Counted from the stretch's first letter, positions 53,740 through 62,448 are shown. The stretch: DNA of 64,000 bases from Christensenella sp. UBA2853 (GCA_002350845.1 DEFL01000033.1:78848-142847), one strand, 5' to 3'. The notes: generated by a model from the sequence alone, not told the origin. A program made the numbers and translations.

Positions 53740-54375
53740 TTGCCCTTGATGCATGAATCCCTGCTGGCATGGAGCCTGAATGGACGGCCTCAGCCGCCGC
53801 TTCTCTGTTCCCCCGGTCAGGGGAAAGTACTCCTGATCGGTCACCTGCTCACAGAAGGGCTGATCTGCAGCCTTTCCGATGTGACAGACATCCACGCCGA
53901 ATCCGGCCCGGATCCCTGCTGGGCCATCACAACAGCCGCTTCGAAAGCCCATGCCGTCTCTTCACATCGGAAAACAGCACCTTTTCCATGCAGTCCCTCG
54001 CGCCTGGACGATCTGCTCTCTCTGCTTCGCCTTGCACCCAGGCAGGCGGGTGAACATGTGGCTGTCATTGGGAATGACGGTCAGTATGTGACCGCCCGTG
54101 ATATCAGCCGCCACTATGCACTTGATGCTGCTGTTGGGAAAGCGCTGGAGGCAGAGATGGATCTGACAGGGTGTATCTTCTGCACGAGCGGACGGATCAG
54201 TCTTGAGGTCGTCAGGAAAGCAGCGCGTGTTTCCATCCCGGTTCTATGTACAGAGAAGGCCGTAGGCAGTCTGGCCGCTGATTTTGCCGCTTCAGAAGGC
54301 ATCGCCATCTACTGTCCCGGAATGACCCCCACATGGTACGGCGATCCACAGCGCTTTCCTGCGCATTCAACCTGA
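53740..54375 (+). CDS. fdhD: FdhD-like sulfurtransferase, divergent
   Basis: 211 residues. FdhD landmarks are GHLLTEGLI near 35, VTARDISRHYALDAAVGKAL near 115, and TSGRISLEVVRKAARVSIPVL plus AAVGS-like AVGSLAADFAASEG in the last third. The sulfur-carrying Cys pair (CGxC in E. coli) is missing: the region reads SSHRKTAPFPCSPS with one Cys. FdhD normally sulfurates the Mo cofactor of formate dehydrogenase. Length is about 50 residues short at the N-terminus. TTG 53740 is used because AGGAGC lies 9 bases upstream; ATG 53749 is too far. It might serve the AOR instead or be losing function. Confidence 0.78.
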   Translation: MPLMHESLLAWSLNGRPQPPLLCSPGQGKVLLIGHLLTEGLICSLSDVTDIHAESGPDPCWAITTAASKAHAVSSHRKTAPFPCSPSRLDDLLSLLRLAPRQAGEHVAVIGNDGQYVTARDISRHYALDAAVGKALEAEMDLTGCIFCTSGRISLEVVRKAARVSIPVLCTEKAVGSLAADFAASEGIAIYCPGMTPTWYGDPQRFPAHST

Positions 54376-54380
54376 GACAT

Positions 54381-54414
54381 GAAAAGCCCCGGAGCATTTT
54401 GCCCGGAGCTTTTC
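54381..54414. terminator. Bidirectional terminator between fdhD and moeA
   Basis: AAAAGC and CCGG pair with CCGG and GCTTTT across one mismatch. It lies between convergent genes. Confidence 0.6.
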
Positions 54415-54443
54415 GATATCAGCAGGACAAAGCCTGCCGCCTT

Positions 54444-55643
54444 TTACAATACAATGACATCAACCAGGCTGCCTTCCTCGAGCGGCCCGCTTCCCGCAGG
54501 GATATCGATCAGACAGTTGCAGCCAATCATGGCGGAGAGTGCTCCGTTGGTCTGCATGCCGGGCGTTGCCGACACTTCACCTGCCCAGACCGTACCGCGG
54601 ATCATCCGTCGCTGCGGGCTGCCCTTGCGGAACGAACCCCGAAGCACCGCCTGCATGCGGCGATTCACAGGTTCCGTGCAGCCGGAGATCACCTGAAGAA
54701 CCGGCTTGGCAAACAGTTCAAACCCGGCCAGTGCCGCAAACGGATTGCCTGAAAGGCAGATCACCAGCTTTTCCTGCACCGTTGCGCACAGGAGCGGACT
54801 CCCGGGCTTCATGGCCACTTTCCAGAAAAGGCGCTCGGCCCCCAGCAGTGGGAGAACCTGATGCATGATATCCTTTTTCCCGACCGATACGCCACCGGTT
54901 GTCACCACAATGTCCACATCCGGGAGCGCTTTCTCAATCGCCTGCGCAACACATGCAGGATCATCCGGCAGGCTGGGAACAGCCGTCACTTCGCATCCCA
55001 GCTCCCGCATACGGGCCGTAAGATTGGTCCTGCTGGAATCATAGATTTTCCCGTATTCCAGTGCTTCACCGGGCTGAACCAGCTCATCTCCGGTGCACAC
55101 CAGAAGAACGCGCGGAGCATCGAACACTTTCACCCCGGTGCATCCAAGGCTGGCCAGCACACCCAGCGCTGCGCTGTTCAGACGGGTCCCTGCCTTCAGG
55201 ATCAGGGCGCCTTTCTGGACATCCTCTCCGGCGCGTACGATATTCATGCCTGAGCGGACAGACGCAAAAATCTGTACCGTTTCCATGCCCTCATCCGTAT
55301 CTTCCTGACGGATCACGCAGTCGCAGCTCTCCGGCACCGGTGCCCCTGTCATGATGCGCAGCGCTTCCCCGGAAGCAACGGTGAAATGCACCGTGCAGCC
55401 CGCATCCGCCTCCCCGATCACCCGCAGGCAGGCCGGTTTTTCTTGGGTCGCCCCTTCAATATCCACACTCTTCAGGGCATAGCCGTCCAGCGGCGAACGA
55501 TCAAAGGGCGGAACCGACATCGGGGAGACCACATCCTCTGCCAGGACACGGCCAAGTGCATCCGGAAGAGAGCAGGTTTGAGTCCGTTCAGAGGGAAATG
55601 CATGTTCGAGCAGCAGTTTCAGAGCCGTTTCAGGGGTTTGCAT
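54444..55643 (-). CDS. moeA: Molybdopterin molybdenumtransferase MoeA
   Basis: 399 residues. Typical MoeA features are PPFDRSPLDGYAL near 45, RIMTGAPVPESCDCVIRQED near 90, GDELVQPGE and the catalytic domain TTGGVSVGKKDIMHQVL (about 245) with PGSPLLCA and SGNPFAALAGF. It inserts Mo (or W) into adenylylated molybdopterin made by MogA. AAGGAGGCTTCC precedes the ATG. It diverges from mobB with promoters in the 81-base gap between them. Confidence 0.95.
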   Translation of the reverse strand: MQTPETALKLLLEHAFPSERTQTCSLPDALGRVLAEDVVSPMSVPPFDRSPLDGYALKSVDIEGATQEKPACLRVIGEADAGCTVHFTVASGEALRIMTGAPVPESCDCVIRQEDTDEGMETVQIFASVRSGMNIVRAGEDVQKGALILKAGTRLNSAALGVLASLGCTGVKVFDAPRVLLVCTGDELVQPGEALEYGKIYDSSRTNLTARMRELGCEVTAVPSLPDDPACVAQAIEKALPDVDIVVTTGGVSVGKKDIMHQVLPLLGAERLFWKVAMKPGSPLLCATVQEKLVICLSGNPFAALAGFELFAKPVLQVISGCTEPVNRRMQAVLRGSFRKGSPQRRMIRGTVWAGEVSATPGMQTNGALSAMIGCNCLIDIPAGSGPLEEGSLVDVIVL

Positions 55644-55660
55644 AGGAAGCCTCCTTGTGC

Positions 55661-55689
55661 TTTACAGCAAAAGCATTCGTAAGTATAAT
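55661..55689 (+). promoter_or_regulatory. Sigma-A promoter of the mobB gene
   Basis: TTTACA (55661-55666) and perfect TATAAT (55684-55689) have 17-base spacing. A minus-strand TATACT used for moeA overlaps the -10 region, so the divergent promoters may compete. Confidence 0.75.
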
Positions 55690-55724
55690 GATTCGAAGAT
55701 CAGAACAAGTCCGGAGGAAATGAC

Positions 55725-56414
55725 ATGAAGATTGTCACACTGATCGGGGTACGGGGTTCAGGAAAAACCACAACCGTCACAGAACTGGTCAAAGCCATCC
55801 GCAGGCGCGGACAGACCGTCGGCACCTGCAAGAGTATCGGGTGTCCTGCCTTTTCCATTGATCAGAAAGGGACCAATACGCGCAGACATATGCTCGCCGG
55901 CGCCAATCTGGTCTGTGCACGCGGCAAGCGTGAAACCTCGCTCATTTATCCCGAGCGTCTTCCGCTTTCACAGATTCTCCGTTCGTTTGAAGGGATGGAC
56001 TGGGTGCTGCTCGAAGGGGACGCAGCATCCCCTGTGCCCCGTCTGGTTGCCGCCCGGGAAGAAGCAGATGCACTGGAGAGAACCAATGATTACACCCTTG
56101 CCTATGTCGGGCGCATTGCATGTGTGGAAGGCGTGTCGCTTCCGCATCCGGCGTTTGATCCGCTGACACAGGCAGAAGAACTGCTCGACTTTCTTGAGAC
56201 GCATCTGCCGGACACCCCTGTCACCGAGGCACTCGACGTGCCGCTCAATGACGGCCTGACAAAGAAGAACGCGCTTTTCTGTGCTGCCGGCTGCACCCAT
56301 CACGGGAAACAGGCCGTCAGTGTATCCATCGGCGGCGAAGAGGTCCGCCTGACACAGGAGCAGAAAGAGCAGATCCTGTCCTGGTTCCGCTCAGATCCGT
56401 CGCTGTGTCCCTAA
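55725..56414 (+). CDS. mobB: MobB-like P-loop NTPase of molybdopterin guanine dinucleotide biosynthesis
   Basis: 229 residues. Walker A GVRGSGKTTTVTEL starts the protein, and DWVLLEGDAA resembles the Walker B region of MobB; the middle holds CTCKSIGCPAF-type Cys. MobB is thought to help deliver GTP for Mo-guanine dinucleotide synthesis; MobA is not in the window. C-terminal 40 residues carry two Cys (CAAGCTHHG) that could bind a metal. GGAGGAAATGAC precedes the ATG. Divergent from moeA. Confidence 0.83.
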   Translation: MKIVTLIGVRGSGKTTTVTELVKAIRRRGQTVGTCKSIGCPAFSIDQKGTNTRRHMLAGANLVCARGKRETSLIYPERLPLSQILRSFEGMDWVLLEGDAASPVPRLVAAREEADALERTNDYTLAYVGRIACVEGVSLPHPAFDPLTQAEELLDFLETHLPDTPVTEALDVPLNDGLTKKNALFCAAGCTHHGKQAVSVSIGGEEVRLTQEQKEQILSWFRSDPSLCP

Positions 56415-56432
56415 TGTCTGTCGTTTCAGACA

Positions 56433-56463
56433 GCGTGCATCCTTTCGGATGCGCGCTTTTTTT
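56433..56463 (+). terminator. Terminator after mobB
   Basis: GCGTGCATCC pairs with GGATGCGCGC around TTTC, followed by T7. It faces the end of modC. Confidence 0.83.
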
Positions 56464-56470
56464 GTCCCAT

Positions 56471-57526
56471 TCACAGGTCTTCTGTCGGATACAGGGGAAG
56501 CACATTCTCCGGCGCAATCCCGAGTGCTTCCGGCATTTTCTGCGGCCGACGGTCCTTGGGCAGTCTCCACCACAGGTTTTCCGTCTGTTCCTTCTGTCCG
56601 GGGATGCGGAACTGAATCACCCATTCAAAAGGTTCTTCCATTTCCCGCACAAAGAGCACAGGGAAGCGGTTGCGGTCCGAGCGCGGCTGGAAATAGTGGG
56701 CACGAATGGCAACGCCGCACAGATTATCCCTCAGCGGAAGCGCCGTCGTCAGATGAATCCCCCACTCAGGCACTTCCATCTCATACTCTCCGACTTTGCG
56801 CGCCGCAGCCCTGTTTTTGCACCCGGTGAGCACCGCTGCGGACAGGGTTTCCGGATTGGCAAACAGCTCCTTGGTCTTCTTCGGCGCTGCGGTGCGTCCG
56901 TTGTCCATCACGGCGATCCGGTCGCACATCCTATACGCCTCATCCCGGTCATGCGTCACCATGAGTACCGGTCCGCCAAAAGAGACAAGAGTTTCCCGCA
57001 TTTCAAGCTGCAGGCGCAGTCTCAGATAACTGTCCAGTGCCGAAAATGGTTCATCCAGGAGAAGAAGCTGCGGCTTTGTCACCAGAATCCGTGCCAGTGC
57101 CACCCGCTGCTGCTGTCCTCCGGAGAGCTGGGCAGGTTTGTGCTTTTCCAGGCCTGTGAGACCAAAGGTGGAGAGCATGGTCTCCAGCTGTTTCTCCCTG
57201 ACGGCTTTGTCTTTTTCGTGGTGCAGTCCGCAGAGGATATTCTGCCGCACGGTCATATTGGGAAACAGCGCATAGTTCTGGAACAGATACCCGACATGCC
57301 GTTTCTGGGGAGGCAGGTCAATGCCTCTGGATGAATCAAAGAGTGTGACGCCGTCCAGTTCGATTGTTCCCCGGTCCGGACGCTCAATGCCGGCGATGCA
57401 TTTGAGCGTCATGCTTTTCCCGCTGCCGGACGCGCCGAGCAGTCCGGTGATGCCCTCTTCCGCTTCAAACGCTGTGCGCAGGCAGAAGTCACCAAGGCGC
57501 TTTTCGATATCCACCTTCAGCTTCAT
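56471..57526 (-). CDS. modC: Molybdate/tungstate ABC importer ATPase
   Basis: 351 residues. Walker [13 protein letters not shown]-loop LFQNYALFP, signature [14 protein letters not shown], Walker [13 protein letters not shown] and MVTHDRDEA are intact. The C-terminal 120 residues resemble a TOBE-like oxyanion-binding domain, though divergent ([11 protein letters not shown]). ATG 57526 overlaps the modB stop (ATGA). Last gene of the operon. It couples ATP hydrolysis to oxyanion import and may serve molybdate or tungstate. Confidence 0.92.
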   Translation of the reverse strand: MKLKVDIEKRLGDFCLRTAFEAEEGITGLLGASGSGKSMTLKCIAGIERPDRGTIELDGVTLFDSSRGIDLPPQKRHVGYLFQNYALFPNMTVRQNILCGLHHEKDKAVREKQLETMLSTFGLTGLEKHKPAQLSGGQQQRVALARILVTKPQLLLLDEPFSALDSYLRLRLQLEMRETLVSFGGPVLMVTHDRDEAYRMCDRIAVMDNGRTAAPKKTKELFANPETLSAAVLTGCKNRAAARKVGEYEMEVPEWGIHLTTALPLRDNLCGVAIRAHYFQPRSDRNRFPVLFVREMEEPFEWVIQFRIPGQKEQTENLWWRLPKDRRPQKMPEALGIAPENVLPLYPTEDL

Positions 57527-58212
57527 GCCTTCACCGCCTTTTTCTGTCTGCGTTCAAGCAGATTGACCGCCAGAAGGACCACAGCGCTGATGACCAGGTT
57601 CACCGCGACCCAGAAGAAGGCACCCATCTCATCATTGGTTCTCCACAGCTGATACACCGTGGTGGAGATGGTGGCCGTGCGTCCGGGCGTATAGCCGATA
57701 AGCATGGAGGTTGCGCCATACTCCCCCAGTGCCCTGGCAAAGGCCAGAACCACACCGGCCAGAATGCCCTGCCGGCAGGCCGGTATGCGGATGCGCCAGA
57801 AAATGTACGTATTGGAAAGACCCAGGGTCTGCCCGGAATAGGCCAGGTTTTCGTCAAAACTCTCAAACGCGCCGCGGGCTGTTCGGTACATGAGCGGGAA
57901 CGCCACGACAAACGCGGAAAGCACGCCGCCATACCAGGTCATGACAAACCGGATGCCGAACTGCTGAAGGAAGATGCCCAGAGGACGCTTCGCGCCGAAA
58001 ACAAGCAGAAGAAAATAGCCGCAGACGGTCGGCGGCAGGACCATGGGCAATGTCAGGATGACATCCAGAATGCCCTTGATCACTCTGGGCAGTCTGGCAA
58101 CATAATAGGCACAGAGAATGCCCGCAAAAAAGACCAGCACGCCTGCAATGGCCGCAATGCGCAGCGAGTTCCACAGAGGATACAGGCTGATGGTTGACAG
58201 ATATGCAAACAT
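57523..58212 (-). CDS. modB: Molybdate/tungstate ABC importer permease
   Basis: 229 residues with about five membrane helices. The coupling loop reads ENLAYSGQTLGLSNTYIFWR, and YGATSMLIGYTPGRT is conserved in ModB proteins. ATG 58212 has GGAG 8 bases upstream; the frame to 58254 starts inside a hairpin. It overlaps modC. Confidence 0.91.
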   Translation of the reverse strand: MFAYLSTISLYPLWNSLRIAAIAGVLVFFAGILCAYYVARLPRVIKGILDVILTLPMVLPPTVCGYFLLLVFGAKRPLGIFLQQFGIRFVMTWYGGVLSAFVVAFPLMYRTARGAFESFDENLAYSGQTLGLSNTYIFWRIRIPACRQGILAGVVLAFARALGEYGATSMLIGYTPGRTATISTTVYQLWRTNDEMGAFFWVAVNLVISAVVLLAVNLLERRQKKAVKA

Positions 58213-58237
58213 AGGTCGTACTCCATCTGTTCGGAAA

Positions 58238-58269
58238 GCCCCGCCGGGAAGCATACAGCCCGGCGGGGC
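58238..58269 (-). other. Hairpin between modA and modB
   Basis: GCCCCGCCGGG (58238-58248) pairs perfectly with CCCGGCGGGGC (58259-58269), with no T-tract. Such a stem may favour receptor (modA) mRNA over the downstream genes. Confidence 0.55.
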
Positions 58270-58287
58270 AGGGTAAGAGCCGCTCAG

Positions 58288-59115
58288 TTACTCCTGAGGC
58301 ACGGGTGTGAAGCCCACAGCGGAGAACACTGCAGACGCTTCTTCCCCTGTCAGCCAGGTCAGGAAGGCCTGTGCTGCTTCGGGGTGTCTGCTCTCCTTCA
58401 TTACGGCCGCGGGGTAGATCACCTGACCGCACATTTCAGCCGTTGCCGTGTCAACGATCTCCAGCCCGGCAGAGAATGCATCGGTCCCGTACACCACGCC
58501 GCAGTCGACGGAGGCAGCCTTGACCTGGGTGGTCACTTCCTTGACGTTCGTGCCGTAGGTCAGCGTGCCGGCATTGGCCAGTGCCGCTTCATCCAGTCCA
58601 TAGAACGCAAGAATCTTCTGCGTATACTGGCCGACAGGAACATCGCTGTTGCCCATGGCCATGAACACGGTGCCGGCCCCAAGCTTTTCCGCAAGATCGT
58701 CAAACGATTCGATTCCCTTGGGATTGCCTTCCGGCACGACCAGTGCGACCTTGTTTTCCAGAAGATTGATCCGGGATCCCTGAAGCACCATGTCCAGTCC
58801 TTCGGTATTCACGGCTGCGTCCGCTGAGATGTCCAGCTGATTCATCTGCTTCTGGCCTGCGGAAATAAAGAGATCACATTCCGCGCCTTCCTGAATCTGT
58901 GTCTTCAGCGTGCCGGAAGACTCAAAGGACAGAATCAGCGAAACGCCCGGATTCGCCGCCTCGTATGCCGTCTTCAGTTCCGTCAGCGTTTCCGTCATGG
59001 ACGCGGCGGCAAAGACGATGAGTTCCGTGCTGCTTTCCGCTGCAGCAGGAACGCAGAGTGCTGTCAGCGCCATCATCAGCGCGATCATCAGGGCAATGGG
59101 TTTTCTGGTGTTCAT
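58288..59115 (-). CDS. modA: Molybdate/tungstate-binding receptor
   Basis: 275 residues with a signal peptide (about 1-26, ending VPAAA) and the ModA fold. AAASMTETLTELKTAYE holds the first oxyanion-contact Ser, LSFESSGTLKTQIQEG the second, and SAGQKQMNQLD and VYGTDA the others. No lipobox Cys is seen. It feeds ModB/ModC. The preceding intergenic 103 bases hold a small hairpin. It is the fifth gene of the seven-gene cofactor/import operon. Confidence 0.93.
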   Translation of the reverse strand: MNTRKPIALMIALMMALTALCVPAAAESSTELIVFAAASMTETLTELKTAYEAANPGVSLILSFESSGTLKTQIQEGAECDLFISAGQKQMNQLDISADAAVNTEGLDMVLQGSRINLLENKVALVVPEGNPKGIESFDDLAEKLGAGTVFMAMGNSDVPVGQYTQKILAFYGLDEAALANAGTLTYGTNVKEVTTQVKAASVDCGVVYGTDAFSAGLEIVDTATAEMCGQVIYPAAVMKESRHPEAAQAFLTWLTGEEASAVFSAVGFTPVPQE

Positions 59116-59164
59116 AAAACACCCTCCTCATATCATCCCATATTTCAGGGATTCTTTATATCCA

Positions 59165-59182
59165 GGCATGGATTTACATGCC
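59165..59182 (-). other. Small hairpin in the leader of modA
   Basis: GGCATG-TAAATC-CATGCC on the minus strand is preceded by ACTCCAC and followed by a GGAGG ribosome site that ACTCC could pair with. It echoes part of the AOR leader. Confidence 0.35.
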
Positions 59183-59218
59183 GTGGAGTCAGAAGGTATG
59201 AACACCTGCAGAATGATT

Positions 59219-59737
59219 TCAGGTCCGTGCGCAGTCGCGTACTTCGTCGCGCAGCAGACCCATGGCATGGGGTATCGCGTCCATAAAGACGTCCATGCTT
59301 TCCATGCAGGCTTTGGGGCTTCCCGGAAGATTGATGATCAGCGTTTTTCCGCGGATGACCGATACCGCGCGGGAGAGCATGGCATGCTTCGTGATCTGAA
59401 GCGATGCAGCACGGATCGCCTCGGCAATCCCCGGTGCGTTGCGTGTCATGACGCTCAGGGTTGCCTCCGGCGTCGTATCCCGCGGTCCAAATCCGGTTCC
59501 CCCGGTGGTCAGAATCAGATCCAGCTGCAGCGCATCCGAAAGCCGGATCAGTTCTGCGGCAAGCTTTTCCCGGTCATCCGGGAGAAGCAGGGCTTCGACA
59601 ACATCATAGCCGTTTTCACGAAGGCGCTGCACAATCGCGGGACCGCTTTTGTCCTCGCGCAGCCCGGCTGCGCCTTTATCGCTGAGCGTAATGACAGCCG
59701 CCTGCCAGGGGCGCTGCTCTGTCCTGTTTTCCGCCAT
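59219..59737 (-). CDS. mogA: MogA/MoaB-type molybdopterin adenylyltransferase
   Basis: 172 residues, typical length for MogA/MoaB. The central motif TTGGTGFGPRDTTPEAT (about 72) is the MPT-binding signature, and NLPGSPKACMESMDVF follows. It adenylylates molybdopterin before Mo insertion by MoeA. ATG 59737 has GGAGGATGAAATC before it. It starts 4 bases after the moaA stop, so is co-translated with it. Confidence 0.9.
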   Translation of the reverse strand: MAENRTEQRPWQAAVITLSDKGAAGLREDKSGPAIVQRLRENGYDVVEALLLPDDREKLAAELIRLSDALQLDLILTTGGTGFGPRDTTPEATLSVMTRNAPGIAEAIRAASLQITKHAMLSRAVSVIRGKTLIINLPGSPKACMESMDVFMDAIPHAMGLLRDEVRDCART

Positions 59738-59741
59738 GATT

Positions 59742-60713
59742 TCATCCTCCGATTTCATTCATTCGCCGGTTCTCACGGTCCGCCACGGATTCATGGAAGC
59801 CATGACGCTCCGGTTTTCTTTCTATTGCTGTGCGAAGAACCTCTTTGAGCTGCGCATCCTCCACGCCGCCGCGCAGCAGCGTGCGCAGATCCACCCCTGC
59901 CGAATGATTCAGGCAGAGTTTCAGCTGTCCGTCCGATGTCAGCCGCACCCGGTTGCACTGTCCGCAGAACTCATGGCTCAGCGGGCTGATAAACCCGATG
60001 CTTCCCTTAAATCCTTCCGGCCGCAGATAATAGGCCGGCCCGTACCCGCGCCGTTTCGTGTCTTCCTGCATGGTGCCGAAACACGCTTCCATTCTTTCGC
60101 GGATCTCTTCTGTGGGCACCGGCTGCAGGTCTGCGCCGCACCCAAGCGGCATCAGCTCAATAAAGCGCACGGAAACGCCGCTGTTCCTGGCCAGTTCCGC
60201 AAGGCCTGGCAGTTCCTGTTCGTTCAGTCCGCGCACAGGCACCGCATTGATTTTGACCGAAAGCCCGCACGCTGCCGCATCCCGGAGGACACGCATCACT
60301 TTCGTGACATCCCCGCCGCGGGTCATCCTGCGATAGAGTTCCGGATCCAGGGCGTCCAGACTCAGATTGACAGCCGTCAGACCGGCATCACAGGCCTCAC
60401 GGACACGGCCGTCAAGCAGAAGGCCATTGGTCGTCATGGAGATGGTTTCAATCCCCGGGACTGCATGGAGCATCCGGATCAGATCCAGACAGCCCCTGCG
60501 CGCCATGGGCTCACCGCCAGTCACGCGCAGATGGCGGATGCCCAGCTCTGCGGCCTGCCGTACAATGCGGACAATTTCCTCATAGGAGAGAATATCTGTA
60601 TGCTGAATATCCGGGATGCCATCCTCCGGCATGCAGTAGATGCAGCGCAGATTGCACCGGTCTGTAATGGAAATGCGCAGATAATCGATCTCCCTGCCCA
60701 TTTTGTCAAGCAT
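59742..60713 (-). CDS. moaA: GTP 3',8-cyclase MoaA
   Basis: 323-residue radical SAM enzyme. The N-terminal cluster motif is [13 protein letters not shown] and the C-terminal one is [22 protein letters not shown] and the downstream MoaA core are present. It makes 3',8-cyclo-GTP for molybdopterin. ATG 60713 has GGAGGGGC 8 bases upstream and overlaps the moaC stop by 8 bases; the ORF M residues further 5' lie in moaC. The protein ends RRMNEIGG, not the canonical Gly-Gly tail needed for activity in some MoaA, although it does end in GG. Confidence 0.95.
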   Translation of the reverse strand: MLDKMGREIDYLRISITDRCNLRCIYCMPEDGIPDIQHTDILSYEEIVRIVRQAAELGIRHLRVTGGEPMARRGCLDLIRMLHAVPGIETISMTTNGLLLDGRVREACDAGLTAVNLSLDALDPELYRRMTRGGDVTKVMRVLRDAAACGLSVKINAVPVRGLNEQELPGLAELARNSGVSVRFIELMPLGCGADLQPVPTEEIRERMEACFGTMQEDTKRRGYGPAYYLRPEGFKGSIGFISPLSHEFCGQCNRVRLTSDGQLKLCLNHSAGVDLRTLLRGGVEDAQLKEVLRTAIERKPERHGFHESVADRENRRMNEIGG

Positions 60714-61209
60714 GGACAGCCCCTCCGTCTGAATCATTGATGAACAGGCCGCTCTTTCCGCCTGACTTGCGCGCGAGATGAATTCCGCCGATCTCCATTT
60801 TCTTGTCAATGGCCTTGCACATATCATACACCGTCAGCAGGGCGACAGACACGCCGGTGAGCGCTTCCATCTCCACGCCGGTCTGCCCGGTGACTTTCGC
60901 CGTGCAGGCGCAGTGGACGGTCAGGTGCTCGACATCGCAGGAAAAATCCACGCGGACCGTTCCCAGCGGCAGCGGATGGCACAGCGGAATCAGATCACTG
61001 GTGCGCTTGGCCGCCATAATGCCGGCCACTCTTGCCACGCCCAGGACATCTCCCTTTTTCGCCGTGCCTTCCAGGATCGCCGTCATGGTGTCTGCGCTTA
61101 CCCGGATATATCCTTTCGCAACCGCTTCCCGCGAAGTCTCCTGCTTCTCCGTCACATCGACCATGATCGCATGGCCGTCCTTATCGAAATGGGTCAGCTG
61201 TTCATTCAT
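60706..61209 (-). CDS. moaC: Cyclic pyranopterin monophosphate synthase MoaC
   Basis: 167 residues. PLCHPLPLG and [22 protein letters not shown] hold the conserved catalytic and binding residues. MoaC converts MoaA's product to cyclic pyranopterin monophosphate. Coupled to moaA by overlap. The upstream molybdopterin-binding protein gene ends 21 bases before its ATG. Confidence 0.96.
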   Translation of the reverse strand: MNEQLTHFDKDGHAIMVDVTEKQETSREAVAKGYIRVSADTMTAILEGTAKKGDVLGVARVAGIMAAKRTSDLIPLCHPLPLGTVRVDFSCDVEHLTVHCACTAKVTGQTGVEMEALTGVSVALLTVYDMCKAIDKKMEIGGIHLARKSGGKSGLFINDSDGGAVHA

Positions 61210-61230
61210 CAGTTCAGCCTGCTTTCCATG

Positions 61231-62253
61231 TTATTTTCCAAAACCACAGTTCGGGAACGTGCACGGCTTGCAGCCAAGGCACAGTCCGCCCTCACCGTAC
61301 TGCGCAAGGTCCTGCGCTGTGACGGGGTCATCCGCCAGCAGCCGCGGCAGCACCAGGTCGAAAATGGTTCTTCCGGCATACATCACGCAGCCAGGAAGTC
61401 CAAGCACCGGGATCTGGTTTTCTCCGTAATAGGACAGAAGGAACATGGCGCCGGGGAGCACAGGGGCGCCATAGGAAACGATCCTCGCGCCGGTATTTTT
61501 GATCGCCAGCGGCGTCTTGTCATCCGGGTCCACACTCATGCCGCCGGTGCAGACAACCATCTCCGCGCCTTCATCGAGCAGCTTTCGAATGCACCCGGTG
61601 ATGCGCTCATGATTGTCATCGCTGATCTCATGCCCCATCATCTCGCAGCCATACTCTGCAAACTTGGCCTGAATCACAGGGGTGAACGTATCCTGAATGC
61701 GGCCATGGAACACTTCATTGCCTGTTGTCACCACGCCGTACCTGCGGGCACGGAACGGACGGACATGGAAAATCGGACCGCCTTCCGAGACCTGCTTTGC
61801 GCGCTCCATCTTTTCCTTCTCAATAACCAGCGGGATCACACGCGTGCCAGCCAGTTTGTCGCCTTCCCGGACCGGGAAATCGCCGTGGCGTGAAGCAATC
61901 ATCATTTCACCCAGCGAGTTCACCGCAATCAGTTTGCTGCGGTCAATCTTCAGCAGTCCGTCGCAGGTGGCAATCAGTTCAATCTTGCCTTCCTTGACAG
62001 CAGACGGACGGATATTCTCCCCTGCACTGATTTCATACAGGATCTGTGCTGCATCATTTTCATGGAGCACATTTTCATTGTTTTCCCAGATATAAATGTG
62101 ATCCTTTCCCACTGAAAGAAGCACAGGAATATCCTCTTCACGGATGATATGCCCCTTGCGGAATACAGCGTCCTTGGTCACACCCTTGATAATCTGGGTG
62201 ATGTCATGACACAGGACCTGTCCGACGGCATCCTCTGTTCTCATTAATTTCAC
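61231..62253 (-). CDS. Molybdopterin-binding domain protein with Cys-rich tail
   Basis: 340 residues. The central part has the MoaB/MogA/MoeA-type binding fold: VVCTGGMSVDPDDKTPLAI is the signature loop, and PGAMFLL, LPGCVMYAGRTIFD follow. The N-terminal 120 residues resemble a truncated MoeA-like domain (MRTEDAVGQVLCHDI). It ends with CLGCKPCTFPNCGFGK, five Cys that could bind a cluster or zinc. Such MoeA-like proteins often head clostridial cofactor operons; the function is not established. GTG 62253 follows AGAGGATG. First gene of the operon, behind an in-leader terminator. Confidence 0.83.
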   Translation of the reverse strand: MKLMRTEDAVGQVLCHDITQIIKGVTKDAVFRKGHIIREEDIPVLLSVGKDHIYIWENNENVLHENDAAQILYEISAGENIRPSAVKEGKIELIATCDGLLKIDRSKLIAVNSLGEMMIASRHGDFPVREGDKLAGTRVIPLVIEKEKMERAKQVSEGGPIFHVRPFRARRYGVVTTGNEVFHGRIQDTFTPVIQAKFAEYGCEMMGHEISDDNHERITGCIRKLLDEGAEMVVCTGGMSVDPDDKTPLAIKNTGARIVSYGAPVLPGAMFLLSYYGENQIPVLGLPGCVMYAGRTIFDLVLPRLLADDPVTAQDLAQYGEGGLCLGCKPCTFPNCGFGK

Positions 62254-62286
62254 GATGCAACATCCTCTTTATCTTTTCTTTTTCAG

Positions 62287-62308
62287 CCAAAAAAACGCTC
62301 CATAGCGT
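62287..62308 (-). terminator. Terminator within the leader of the cofactor operon
   Basis: ACGCT-ATGG-AGCGT on the minus strand is followed by T7 (62287-62294 region). It sits only 34 bases before the first gene and after its promoter, so it would attenuate the whole operon unless read through. Confidence 0.65.
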
Positions 62309-62340
62309 ATTTCTGATAAGGCATTTCCGGCCGCATAAGC

Positions 62341-62369
62341 ATTGTATGTTTACGGATGAAAAGAGTCAA
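62341..62369 (-). promoter_or_regulatory. Sigma-A promoter of the seven-gene cofactor operon
   Basis: On the minus strand TTGACT (62364-62369) and TACAAT (62341-62346) have 17-base spacing. Confidence 0.75.
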
Positions 62370-62419
62370 TACTTTGTCTCTGAATTCCATTTCCGCATTT
62401 CCGCAGTATCTGTTTTTCC

Positions 62420-62448
62420 TTGTTCCTTCCACAGGATCATGTTACAAT
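62420..62448 (+). promoter_or_regulatory. Sigma-A promoter for the GltD-like gene
   Basis: TTGTTC (62420-62425) and TACAAT (62443-62448) have 17-base spacing, 64 bases before the ATG at 62512. Confidence 0.7.
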
